NCBI GenBank assembly: GCA_963550755.1 | Contig: CAUVDV010000034.1 | Location: forward strand, 1-17,488 | DNA length: 17,488 nucleotides | Direction of reading: 5' to 3' | DNA from: W11650 sp963550755 | GTDB taxonomy: Bacteria; Bacillota; Clostridia; Lachnospirales; Vallitaleaceae | Shown: in pieces, positions 7,399 through 15,347 of the stretch | How the letters are laid out: each line of letters opens with the position of its first letter | Position numbering within the stretch: the stretch's first letter is position 1 | The notes under the pieces: generated by a model | Databases searched by the model: none | Told to the model about the DNA's origin: nothing | Seen by the model: only the letters and a program-made list of their open reading frames with translations | Position numbers and translations under genes: made by a program

Positions 7399-7852
7399 AA
7401 GGCGATTTGCGTCGCCGCAAGGAAACGCAGCGCCTCAATAAAGCGCGCCGTCAAAATCAAAGCCTCGGCAGTTTGCAGCGAAAGTTTACGCTTTCCGGCG
7501 GCGATACAGCCAAATGCGATTTGCCCGAAAAGAGGCGTAAAGGCGTAACGCCTAACTAAAACGCGCCCCCAATCAAAGCTTCCCATAATCAGGCTGCCGG
7601 CTCCAGGCCGGATAAAAGATCTGCACTCGGGGTTAGCTCCCGCTAACTTGCCTTTAATAAGGAAGAAACTGCTTTTTTAATCCATCATTTTTTGGTTTTG
7701 GCAAAAAGACTATATTTTTATGTATAAAACTTTCAAAAAAGTTGATTTTGTCAATTCGTCTTTTCTTTATCAATAATAGTACCAGAATTTTCCATCTTTA
7801 AAAATTGATTTTTATTGTTCTTTCCCATATTTGCAAGAAATGAAAAATAAAA
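7399..7852. other. intergenic stretch, no supported gene
   Basis: The first half (to about 7660) is GC-rich and contains small palindromes: GGCGA/TCGCC at 7401-7416, AGGCGT/ACGCCT near 7532-7552, CCGGC/GCCGG near 7597-7611 and GTTAGC-TCCC-GCTAAC near 7632-7647. Short frames are open on both strands (60 codons plus, 74 codons minus) but lack ribosome binding sites and family features. The abrupt change at about 7670 to AT-rich DNA marks the upstream region of the opp promoter. The GC-rich part could be a dispersed intergenic repeat or gene debris. Confidence 0.35.
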
Positions 7853-7881
7853 TTGCAATCCTCGTTTTTGTGTGGTATAAT
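7853..7881 (+). promoter_or_regulatory. promoter of the opp operon
   Basis: TTGCAA at 7853-7858 and TATAAT at 7876-7881 with 17-nt spacing. The -10 is preceded by TGTGG in AT-rich DNA. Transcription would begin near 7888, leaving a leader of about 200 nt before oppB. This is the only good sigma-A site found in the region before oppB. Confidence 0.7.
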
Positions 7882-7971
7882 GTTTCAAATATTTTCTATA
7901 TTCTATTTTTATACATCAATTTACCGACAAAAGCCGCGTGACAAATACAGCCATGGCAAGACGGTACTAAT

Positions 7972-8010
7972 GCAAAAGCCGCCGGTTTCAGTAAATACGG
8001 CGGCTTTTGC
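7972..8010 (+). promoter_or_regulatory. strong hairpin in the opp leader (possible attenuator)
   Basis: A perfect 13-bp inverted repeat, GCAAAAGCCGCCG at 7972-7984 and its complement at 7998-8010, encloses a 13-nt loop. The run of U is only four long and lies within the stem, so intrinsic termination would be weak unless helped. The 10-mer CAAAAGCCGC of the left arm also occurs at 7928-7937, so two alternative partners exist for the right arm. I could not match it to a known riboswitch class. Confidence 0.5.
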
Positions 8011-8090
8011 CTATCATTCGTCATGAAAGCACAAAGAAAAGGCAAAGCAAACGGCAGTTTTCTTCGCAGAAACGAAAGGAGCTATCTATT

Positions 8091-9008
8091 ATGTATCGTT
8101 ATATTTTAAAAAGAATCGCCATGACCTTCCTTACTCTTTTCATAATTATATTGCTCACTTTTATTTTTATGCACGCAGTGCCCGGCGGGCCCTTTACTCG
8201 GGAAAAACAATTGCCGCCAAAAGTGCAGGAAGCCCTCAATCAAAAATATCATTTGGACGATCCTCTGCCAAAACAGTTTTTTGATTATCTGAAAGGCTTG
8301 GCGCGCCTAGATCTTGGTCCTTCTTTTAAATATCAGGGCAAAAGCGTCAATGATTTTATCAGCGAGGGTTTTCCGGTTTCGGCTAAGCTTGGACTGATTA
8401 CCTTGGTTTTTATTGTGCTGATCGCTCTGCCGCTAGGGATTTTAGCGGCGATCAAAAACGGCAAATGGCAGGACGTTTTCGTGATGACGCTGGCTACTTT
8501 GGGCGTAACGATTCCTTCCTTTGTTATCGCCACCGCCCTGATTTATGTTTTCAGCTTTCGCCTGGAGCTCCTCCCGACCTTTGGTCTGGATTCATGGCAG
8601 GGCTATATTTTGCCGATAATCGCTCTTGGCGGCTACTCCATTTCCTTTATCGCCCGGCTGATGCGCTCCAGTCTTTTGGAAGTCATGAAGCAGGACTATA
8701 TCCGAACCGCCCGAATGAAGGGACAAACCGAATTTAAGGTGATCACCCGTCACGCTTTGCGCAACGCCCTGATTCCGGTTATCACCATTTTGGGGCCAAC
8801 AGTAGCGGGGCTTTTAACCGGTTCTTTTGTCATTGAAAAAATCTTTGCCATTCCCGGCATGGGCGTTTACTTTGTTGACAGCGTGGCGCAGCGGGATTAC
8901 ACGGCGATCATGGGCATGACTATTTTTTACGCTACTTTCTTAATTGTCATGATTTTTTTAGTGGATATGTTTTACATGATGATTGACCCGCGGATCAAAT
9001 ATGAATAG
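8091..9008 (+). CDS. oppB: oligopeptide ABC transporter permease OppB
   Basis: A 305-residue inner-membrane permease, one half of the peptide channel. It opens with the typical MYRYILKRIA-hydrophobic helix, followed by PGGPF and the long external loop (QKYHLDDPLPKQFFDYLKGL). Five further helices follow, with the EAA coupling loop DYIRTARMKGQTEFKVITRH that contacts the ATPases, and a C-terminal DPRIKYE. Length is normal. The start at 8091 is chosen because AAAGGAG lies 9 nt before it. The longer in-frame start at 8007 would overlap the leader hairpin and add an atypical basic N-terminus. It is the first gene of the opp operon, with oppC 102 nt downstream. Confidence 0.95.
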   Translation: MYRYILKRIAMTFLTLFIIILLTFIFMHAVPGGPFTREKQLPPKVQEALNQKYHLDDPLPKQFFDYLKGLARLDLGPSFKYQGKSVNDFISEGFPVSAKLGLITLVFIVLIALPLGILAAIKNGKWQDVFVMTLATLGVTIPSFVIATALIYVFSFRLELLPTFGLDSWQGYILPIIALGGYSISFIARLMRSSLLEVMKQDYIRTARMKGQTEFKVITRHALRNALIPVITILGPTVAGLLTGSFVIEKIFAIPGMGVYFVDSVAQRDYTAIMGMTIFYATFLIVMIFLVDMFYMMIDPRIKYE

Positions 9009-9110
9009 ACCTTTTCCTTGGAAAGCGAACAGGTTAGAAAACGCTTTCGCCAAAAACAACGAACGGACGCAAGCACCGCCGGCAAAAGCCGTCGGCAGAA
9101 AGGATAAATT

Positions 9111-10277
9111 ATGGATAAGAATTTAATCATTCCCGATTCGGATTGGGAGCTTTTGGGTGAGGAAAATGAACTGCGGGAAAAATTATGGAGCAAGCAGCGC
9201 ACCTTTTTTGAGGATGTTTGGTTTCGGTTTTGCCATAAAAAATCGGCTTTTATCGGCCTCCTGATTATCGTGCTGCTGATGCTGTTTGCTTTTATCGGAC
9301 CGTATTTTACGCCTTACTCCTTTGACACGCAAGCGCTGGACTTTACCAATATCCCGCCGCTTTTGGAGGTAACCAATATTGACGGCGACCTGTTTTATAT
9401 TACGCCGAACCTGAAAGTCTTAAATGTCAGCCCCAGCGGTAAGCTCCTGTCCGCCTTAGACAAAAAACACGATAACCCGGCCGAGAAAGTTACTTATTTT
9501 ACCTTTAAAGGCAAAGAAATCGTCCTCAGCTACGCGAAAAAGCCGGCGGCTTTATTAAATAAGGAAGGAAAACGTCTGGCCAAGGATAATCGGGTGTGGA
9601 ACACCACTTTCCTTTTGGGAACGGACGGTCTGGGCCGGGATTTGCTGACCCGGCTGATGTACGGCACCAAGATTTCGCTGATTGTCGCTTTTATCGCGAC
9701 TTTGGTCAATATGACCATCGGTATGATTTACGGCGGTATTTCCGCTTACGCCGGCGGCAATATTGACGCCGTCATGATGCGGGTAGTCGATATTATCAGT
9801 ACCGTACCGCTGACGCTCTATGTAATTTTAATCATGGTAGTTTTATCCGACGGATTTTTAAGTATTATTATTGCGCTCTCCAGTGTTTACTGGGTAACCA
9901 TGGCGCGGGTGGTGCGCGGACAGATCTTTTCCCTAAAAGAAAATGAGTTTGTTTACGCCGCTAAAACAATCGGTTCCAGCCAATCCACGATTTTGTTCCG
10001 GCATCTTTTGCCCAATGCGATGGGGCCGATTTTAGTAACCGCTACTATGATGATTCCGTCCGCTATTTTTATGGAAGCTTTTCTCGGCTTTATCGGTATC
10101 GGTATTGCCGCCCCGATGGCCAGCCTGGGAACAATGTGCAACGACTCGATTCAAATGCTGCGCACCAACCCCTATCAGCTGCTGATGCCTTCGCTGATGA
10201 TTTGTTTGATTATGTTTGCTTTTAACTATGTGGGCGACGGCTTACGGGATGCACTTGACCCGAAACTGAAAAAATAG
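9111..10277 (+). CDS. oppC: oligopeptide ABC transporter permease OppC with extra external segment
   Basis: The partner permease of OppB, with 388 residues against roughly 290-310 for most OppC proteins. Residues 1-43 are a polar cytoplasmic tail. Helix 1 is near 44-64, ending GPYFTPYSFD. About 80 extra residues (84-163) precede FLLGTDGLGRDLLTRLMYG, which normally follows directly. The extra part looks like short beta strands (DGDLFYITPNLKVLNVSPSG, VTYFTFKGKEIVLSYA) and should lie outside the membrane, near the binding protein. The EAA loop is NEFVYAAKTIGSSQSTILFRH. The frame is intact, so this is a domain insertion and not damage. The ribosome site AGAAAGGA lies 6 nt before ATG. Confidence 0.93.
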   Translation: MDKNLIIPDSDWELLGEENELREKLWSKQRTFFEDVWFRFCHKKSAFIGLLIIVLLMLFAFIGPYFTPYSFDTQALDFTNIPPLLEVTNIDGDLFYITPNLKVLNVSPSGKLLSALDKKHDNPAEKVTYFTFKGKEIVLSYAKKPAALLNKEGKRLAKDNRVWNTTFLLGTDGLGRDLLTRLMYGTKISLIVAFIATLVNMTIGMIYGGISAYAGGNIDAVMMRVVDIISTVPLTLYVILIMVVLSDGFLSIIIALSSVYWVTMARVVRGQIFSLKENEFVYAAKTIGSSQSTILFRHLLPNAMGPILVTATMMIPSAIFMEAFLGFIGIGIAAPMASLGTMCNDSIQMLRTNPYQLLMPSLMICLIMFAFNYVGDGLRDALDPKLKK

Positions 10278-10375
10278 TTGCTGCTTTCCCTCATCAGGAG
10301 AAATGTAAAATAATTTAGTTACCGTTAGACAAGCCCTTCGCAATTCTTTAACTTACAAAAGAGGGCGTTAAACAA

Positions 10376-10430
10376 ATGGATATTTATGTTGATACCTCTG
10401 GAGAGCGGGCTCTCCCCGACCAGTAAATAT
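10376..10430 (+). other. structured oppC-oppD intercistronic region with a 16-codon open frame
   Basis: A hairpin with stem GGAGAGC/GCTCTCC (10400-10406 and 10409-10415) lies inside an outer AT stem ATATTTA/TAAATAT (10380-10386 and 10424-10430). A short frame, MDIYVDTSGERALPDQ, runs 10376-10426 with GAGGG 10 nt upstream. It has no recognisable family and may be chance. The hairpin may instead protect or separate the oppBC and oppDF message segments. Confidence 0.35.
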
Positions 10431-10466
10431 CTGCTTGCCTAAGCGGCAACCACGAAAGGATACGCT

Positions 10467-11477
10467 ATGACACAGGCTTTATTACAAATTGAAAATTTGA
10501 AAACTTCTTTTTACACCCAAAACGGAGAAGTTCAGGCGCTGCGCGGGATGAACCTGTCTCTGGCGGCCGGCGAAGCGCTGGGCGTAGTCGGCGAATCAGG
10601 GAGCGGCAAAAGCGTCATGAGTATGTCGGTTCTGCAGCTTTTGGCAGAAAATGCCAGGATTAAAGAAGGAACTGTCAACTTTAACGGCAAAATCATTTCG
10701 GCTATGTCCAAAAATGAAATTCGGGTAATTCGCGGCAAGGAGATTGCCATGATTTTCCAGGACCCGATGTCTTCCTTAAACCCGCTGATTTCGGTCGGCG
10801 AACAAGTGGCTGAAATGATTCGGATCCATTATCCGAAGGTCGGCAAGGAAGAAATGAAAACGCGGGTGTTGGAGCTTTTTCGGCTGGTCAAGATTCCCGA
10901 ACCGGAAAAGCGCTACAAAAGCCTGCCCCACGAGTTTTCCGGCGGTATGCGGCAGCGGGTCATGATCGCGCTGGCGCTGGCCTGCAAGCCCGATGTGTTG
11001 ATTGCCGACGAGCCGACTACCGCGCTGGACGTTACCATTCAAGCGCAGATTTTAAAGCTTTTGGCCTCACTGCAAAAAGAACTGGGCATGAGCATTTTAT
11101 TTATTACCCACGACCTGGGTGTGGTTATGCAGCTGTGCAGCCGGGCAATCGTTATGTACGGCGGCATGAAAATGGAAGAAGGACTGATGGAGGATTTATT
11201 TTTAAATCCCAAACATCCCTATACCATGGGGCTCATTCAGTCAATCCCAAAAATCGGTCAGGATAAATCCGTCCCCTTGCAGCCGATCCTCGGCTCGCCG
11301 CCGGATATGCTGAACCCCCCGGCCGGCTGCCCCTTTGCGCCGCGCTGCCGCTATGCCCGCAAGATTTGCGCCAAACAAATGGCGCCCTATACCCAAATCA
11401 GCGAGCAGCATTATTCCGGCTGTTGGCTGATTACCGAAAACGCACCGGCCGAGCACAACCCCTTTGCGCAGAAATAA
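10467..11477 (+). CDS. oppD: oligopeptide ABC transporter ATP-binding protein OppD
   Basis: A 336-residue ATPase that powers peptide import together with OppF. Walker A is GESGSGKS at 42-49, the Q-loop lies in IFQDPMSSLNP near 96-106, the ABC signature is SGGMRQR at 158-164, Walker B is VLIADE at 177-182, and the H-loop is THDLGVV near 214-220. The C-terminal oligopeptide-transporter extension has four cysteines (288, 294, 301, 319) in the CPFAPRCRYARKIC pattern. In relatives this pattern binds a [4Fe-4S] cluster. The ATG has GAAAGGA 6 nt upstream. OppF follows after 21 nt. Confidence 0.96.
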   Translation: MTQALLQIENLKTSFYTQNGEVQALRGMNLSLAAGEALGVVGESGSGKSVMSMSVLQLLAENARIKEGTVNFNGKIISAMSKNEIRVIRGKEIAMIFQDPMSSLNPLISVGEQVAEMIRIHYPKVGKEEMKTRVLELFRLVKIPEPEKRYKSLPHEFSGGMRQRVMIALALACKPDVLIADEPTTALDVTIQAQILKLLASLQKELGMSILFITHDLGVVMQLCSRAIVMYGGMKMEEGLMEDLFLNPKHPYTMGLIQSIPKIGQDKSVPLQPILGSPPDMLNPPAGCPFAPRCRYARKICAKQMAPYTQISEQHYSGCWLITENAPAEHNPFAQK

Positions 11478-11498
11478 ACGAAAGTGGAGGAAAAAGAT

Positions 11499-12455
11499 AT
11501 GAAACTGCTGGAGATTAAAAACTTAGTCATGCATTTTCCGGTAAAAAATTATAAAGACCAAGTCGTCCATGCCGTTGATGACGTCAGCTTCCATATCAAC
11601 GAGGGAGAAACCCTGGGTCTGGTTGGCGAGTCCGGCTGCGGCAAATCCACCTGCGCCCGGACAATTATTCGGATTTATGACCCGACCAGCGGTCAAATTA
11701 TTTTTGACGGTCAAAATATTGCGGAATTGTCGCAAAAACAACTCAAACCGATCCGTAAAAATATACAAATGATTTTTCAGGATCCTTATACTTCGCTCAA
11801 CGGCCGAATGACAGTGCGCGATATCATTGCCGAACCGCTGGAAGCCCATCAGATCGGCAGCAGCAAGGCAGAACGGAATGAAATGGTCAATGAAATTTTA
11901 AAGCAAGTCGGCTTAAACGCTGAACACAGCACCCGCTATGCCCATGAGTTTTCCGGCGGGCAGCGACAGCGGATTGGAATTGCCCGGGCTCTGATTTTAC
12001 GGCCGAAACTGGTCATTTGCGACGAGCCGATCTCGGCGCTGGACGTTTCCATTCAGGCGCAGATTATTAACTTGCTGACCGATTTCCAGAAAAAAGAAAA
12101 ACTGACCTACTTATTTATCGCCCATGACTTATCGGTGGTTGAGTATATTTCTGACCATGTCGGCGTCATGTATTTGGGAAAATTAGTAGAACTAAGCGAA
12201 GCCAAAGAATTGTATAAAAATCCTTTGCATCCTTATACCAAAGGGCTGCTGGCCAGTATTCCCAGTCTTGACGTGCGGGCGGCCAAGCTAAGCAGTCAGG
12301 CGGAAATGAGCGGCGATATTCCCAGCCCCATTTCTTTACCGCCGGGTTGCCGCTTTTACAGCCGCTGCCCCTATGCCAAAAAGATTTGTCAGGAAGCCGA
12401 CCCGACCATGAAAGAAGTCGCGCCCGGCCATCAGGTCGCCTGCCACTTGTATTAG
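11499..12455 (+). CDS. oppF: oligopeptide ABC transporter ATP-binding protein OppF
   Basis: The second ATPase of the peptide importer, 318 residues from the chosen ATG. Walker A GESGCGKS at 43-50, Q-loop in IFQDPYTSLNGR, signature SGGQRQR at 152-158, Walker B LVICDE at 171-176, and H-loop AHDLSVVEYI. The C-terminus has the same four-cysteine arrangement as OppD (284, 290, 297, 315). The start at 11499 is preferred over an upstream GTG at 11484 because GGAGG lies 8 nt before the ATG, and the GTG is part of that ribosome site. Closely coupled to oppD. Confidence 0.95.
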   Translation: MKLLEIKNLVMHFPVKNYKDQVVHAVDDVSFHINEGETLGLVGESGCGKSTCARTIIRIYDPTSGQIIFDGQNIAELSQKQLKPIRKNIQMIFQDPYTSLNGRMTVRDIIAEPLEAHQIGSSKAERNEMVNEILKQVGLNAEHSTRYAHEFSGGQRQRIGIARALILRPKLVICDEPISALDVSIQAQIINLLTDFQKKEKLTYLFIAHDLSVVEYISDHVGVMYLGKLVELSEAKELYKNPLHPYTKGLLASIPSLDVRAAKLSSQAEMSGDIPSPISLPPGCRFYSRCPYAKKICQEADPTMKEVAPGHQVACHLY

Positions 12456-12836
12456 CGTTCCGGCTTTCTCTTGCCCGCTAAAGACGGCCAGCCGCTAAAA
12501 CCATTGCGGCCCCGCCAGTCATAAAGAAAAATCCGCGGTCAGAGAGAAAGGAAGGATTCGATAAAAAGCTGCTCGCCTTTTCGTTATCGGTTTGACCAAT
12601 GTTTCCGGGCAGACCATCGGCGGAAAAGCGATAGCCTCAGCTTTCTCCTGTCGGCCAAAGACCGTGAACCGGCTTAAAAGCGGCTCCTTTCCGTAGCCGC
12701 CTACACTTTTTCACCGCCAAACTTTAAGCCGCCTTTCTCGCCGAAGCAGGAAAGTTTTTTCCGTTCCCGGGCAGGGCACAGCGAAGAAAGCTGAATGATA
12801 GAGTAACCGCAAAATAAAAGAAAGAGAGGTAATTTT
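12456..12836 (+). other. 381-nt oppF-oppA intercistronic region, no gene found
   Basis: No frame with a ribosome site or recognisable product was found on either strand. A modest hairpin GCGGCT/AGCCGC lies near 12679-12699 and another, GCCGC/GCGGC, near 12491-12509. Neither is followed by a T-run, so I do not call a terminator. No good sigma-A promoter was seen either. The length is unusual inside an operon and would suit RNA processing or separate control of the binding-protein gene. Confidence 0.4.
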
Positions 12837-14534
12837 ATGAAACGATTTTTAACGATGGGCTTAAGTTTGCTGCTGGTTTTATCCATGCTGACCGGCTGCG
12901 GCGGCAATACTGCCAGCAAAACCGAAGATGACACCACGACGACTACTGATCAAACCGCTAAAGACAGCGGTAAAGAAACTTCAACTCCTGCTACCGACAC
13001 CCCTGCCGCCGAGCAAAAGATTATTTTTGCTCTGCATGATATGCCAGACGGATTGGATCCGACCATTACCAACAATTCCTTTGCTATGCCGTTTTTAGAC
13101 AATTGCTTTGAGGGCTTGGTTTCCTCCAACGCCAACAATGAGCTGGTTCCGGCACTGGCGGAAAGCTGGACCGTTTCCGAGGACGGCAAAACCTATACCC
13201 TTACCTTAAAGAACGGCTTAAAATGGAGCGACGGTTCGCCCCTGACCGCGGCCGATTTTATGTACAGCTTTGAGCGGACGCTGAAGCCGGAAACCGCTTC
13301 GCAAAACGTCAATATGATTACCGATTATGTCCTAAACGCGCAGGAATGCTATGAGGGCAAGGTTGCCTTTGATCAAGTCGGCTTTAAAGCGCCGGATGAA
13401 AAAACGCTTGTTATTGAGCTGATTAGCCCGACTTCTTTCTTCATTGATTTGCTGGCGCTTCATGTTTACGCGCCGCTAAACAAAGCGACCGTGGAAGCCA
13501 ATGGCGACAAATGGACCCTGTCGGCCGATACCTATGTCGTCAACGGCCCGTTTAAGATTACCAAGCTGAACTTAAACGAAGCGACCGTTTTGACCAAAAA
13601 CGAAAATTACTGGGACGCCGATAACGTGACCTTAGAAGAAATTACTTTCCGCATGATTAAAGACCAAGCCACCGCTCTGATTGCCTTTGACAGCAATGAA
13701 ATCGACGGTATGCGCTCGGTGCCGATGGCCGACTTTGCCCGGCTGAAGGCGGAAAGCGATGATCTGCATATCATGCCGACCTACGCTACTAGCTACTATT
13801 TAATCAATACCCAAAAAGCGCCTTATGATAATGTCCTGGTGAGAAAAGCGCTGAATCTGGCGATTGACCGGAAATCCCTAATTGAAAACGTTTTGCAAAG
13901 CTCGGATTTGCCGGCGCACGCCTTGCTTGGTCCCGGCTATGTGGTTGACGGTAAGGATTATACCGAGGGCCGTTCCGATTACGGTATTACCGATACTGCC
14001 AATGTCGAGGAGGCCAGAAAAGCCTTGGCCGAGGCCGGTTATCCAGACGGCAAAGGCTTTCCCACCTTACAGCTGTCTTATTACACCAGTCCGCAGGTCA
14101 AGCTGATTGCCGAGGCATTGGCGCAAATGTTCAAGGAAAACCTGAACATCAATGTTGAAATCAGCAATTCTGAATGGGCGGTTTATTATGCCGATGTTCA
14201 GGCGATGAAATATGAAGTGGCCGCTATGGGCGCAGGCGCGGACTTTATGCACCCAATGACCTTCCTGCCGTCGTTTGTAACCGGCGATTACCTCAATCAC
14301 AGCGCTTACAGCAATCCGGCTTATGACGCCAAGGTGAATGAAATCAAGACCGAACTGGATCCGGTCAAGGCACTGACCCTGATTCGGGAAGCCGAGGATA
14401 TCTTGATGGCTGATTATCCCTTCCTGCCGCTGTACCATAGAGCCAGCAGCCTGATGATGAAGGACTATGTCAAGGGCTGGAGTTTGTCGCCGCTTAGTCA
14501 GCTTTCCTTTAAGTACGCTAAAGTGGTAAAATAA
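12837..14534 (+). CDS. oppA: peptide-binding lipoprotein OppA (SBP family 5)
   Basis: A 565-residue extracellular binding protein that captures peptides for the OppBCDF channel. The N-terminus is a lipoprotein signal: basic MKR, a hydrophobic stretch, and the lipobox LTGC with the lipidated Cys at 21. A Thr/Ser/Asp-rich tether (residues 24-60) follows. The mature family-5 fold then starts with the typical DPTITNN and LVPALAESWTVSEDGKTYTL, including the family signature region WSDGSPLTAADFMYSFER. Later VRKALNLAIDRKSLI and the C-terminal YPFLPLYHRAS are characteristic. The start has GAGAGG 7 nt upstream. It is the last gene of the operon and ends at a strong terminator. Peptide preference is unknown; a dipeptide or other substrate is possible. 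Confidence 0.95.
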   Translation: MKRFLTMGLSLLLVLSMLTGCGGNTASKTEDDTTTTTDQTAKDSGKETSTPATDTPAAEQKIIFALHDMPDGLDPTITNNSFAMPFLDNCFEGLVSSNANNELVPALAESWTVSEDGKTYTLTLKNGLKWSDGSPLTAADFMYSFERTLKPETASQNVNMITDYVLNAQECYEGKVAFDQVGFKAPDEKTLVIELISPTSFFIDLLALHVYAPLNKATVEANGDKWTLSADTYVVNGPFKITKLNLNEATVLTKNENYWDADNVTLEEITFRMIKDQATALIAFDSNEIDGMRSVPMADFARLKAESDDLHIMPTYATSYYLINTQKAPYDNVLVRKALNLAIDRKSLIENVLQSSDLPAHALLGPGYVVDGKDYTEGRSDYGITDTANVEEARKALAEAGYPDGKGFPTLQLSYYTSPQVKLIAEALAQMFKENLNINVEISNSEWAVYYADVQAMKYEVAAMGAGADFMHPMTFLPSFVTGDYLNHSAYSNPAYDAKVNEIKTELDPVKALTLIREAEDILMADYPFLPLYHRASSLMMKDYVKGWSLSPLSQLSFKYAKVVK

Positions 14535-14626
14535 AGGTTTAAGTTCACCCCTGTCGGAACGCTCTTTTTAAACGGCCTTTGGCTTTGTCTTTCGGCAAAG
14601 GGCTGAAGCAAAAACTAAAACAGCAT

Positions 14627-14673
14627 AAAAACAATCGCCGGTAACTTAAACTGTCACCGGCGATTGTTTTTTT
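14627..14673 (+). terminator. intrinsic terminator after oppA, probably bidirectional
   Basis: ACAATCGCCGGT at 14631-14642 pairs with ACCGGCGATTG at 14656-14666, and seven T residues follow (14667-14673). The A-run at 14627-14631 on the other side gives a T-run for the minus strand, so the same hairpin can also end the pyrophosphatase-phosphodiesterase transcript. Confidence 0.9.
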
Positions 14674-14836
14674 CGCCTTTCATTGCCTGCCGATTAGCGC
14701 TACAAAGACAAGCCTGATATTTAATGCTCACACCAGCAATCCATCAAAATTTAGCTGCGCCAAGCCGTCTATTCCGTATTTCAGGAAATCATGACTTACC
14801 CAGCGTTTTGGTTGTATGACCATTTTAAAACAGCCA

Positions 14837-15331
14837 TTAAAACAGCCAGCGCAGACCCTTGGGCGCCGCCACGATGACCCTTTTTAACTCCCCGCTGGTC
14901 AGGTCTAACACCGCATAGCTGGGACTCCCGCCGCCCCGCGGCAGAGTAGGCGAACCGGGGTTAATCAGCCGAACGCCGTCAATTTCCTCATCTCTGAAAA
15001 TATGGGTATGCCCGTACAAAGCCAGTTTGGCTCCTTTTTGCAGAGCCGCCTCGGCCAGCTGCTCCCGGCCATAGTGTACGCCGTAGCGATGCCCATGCGT
15101 CATAAAAATCGGTATATGTTCTAAGATTAAAAACAATTCCTCTTTTTCCTTAGTTCCGTAATCATTATTACCGGCCACCGCCAAAACCGGCAGCTCCAGT
15201 TCCCGCTTCAGCCGATGCGCTTCCTCCACCCCGTCACCCATATGCAGGATATAGTCTGCCTGCTGCTCTTTTATACTGCCTGCCAGGCCTTCATAATAGC
15301 CATGGGTATCGCTGATCAGCACTATTTTCAT
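14837..15331 (-). CDS. yfcE: YfcE/MJ0936-type metallophosphodiesterase
   Basis: A 164-residue calcineurin-like phosphoesterase with two metal ions. All expected motifs are present: SDTHG (Asp 8, His 10), MGDG (Asp 33), GNND (Asn 55-56), THGH (His 79, His 81) and GHTH (His 108, His 110), then NPGSPTLPR, typical of this subfamily. Relatives hydrolyse artificial and some natural phosphodiesters; the physiological substrate is unknown. The start at 15331 has AGAGGG 5 nt upstream. Longer upstream frames run into the pyrophosphatase gene and are not likely. It lies 16 nt downstream of the pyrophosphatase gene, so the two are probably cotranscribed. Confidence 0.92.
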   Translation of the reverse strand: MKIVLISDTHGYYEGLAGSIKEQQADYILHMGDGVEEAHRLKRELELPVLAVAGNNDYGTKEKEELFLILEHIPIFMTHGHRYGVHYGREQLAEAALQKGAKLALYGHTHIFRDEEIDGVRLINPGSPTLPRGGGSPSYAVLDLTSGELKRVIVAAPKGLRWLF

Positions 15332-15347
15332 AATCGCCCTCTTTTCA

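Noticed and set aside
7362..7586. Minus-strand 74-codon frame and the overlapping plus-strand 60-codon frame
   Set aside because: Both are open in the same GC-rich block, neither has a ribosome binding site, and neither shows a recognisable motif. Treated as non-coding until shown to be conserved.
7921..8010. Known riboswitch (c-di-GMP, ZTP, fluoride, guanidine types) in the opp leader
   Set aside because: Compared from memory; conserved core sequences of these classes are not present.
8007..8090. Longer N-terminus for OppB
   Set aside because: It would start inside the leader hairpin, lacks a ribosome site, and adds a basic tail not seen in OppB. The ATG at 8091 has a good site.
14722..14820. 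Minus-strand 31-codon frame (MVIQPKRWVSHDFLKYGIDG...) below the phosphodiesterase gene
   Set aside because: No ribosome binding site and no family recognised; it lies between a stop codon and the terminator and is too short to support.
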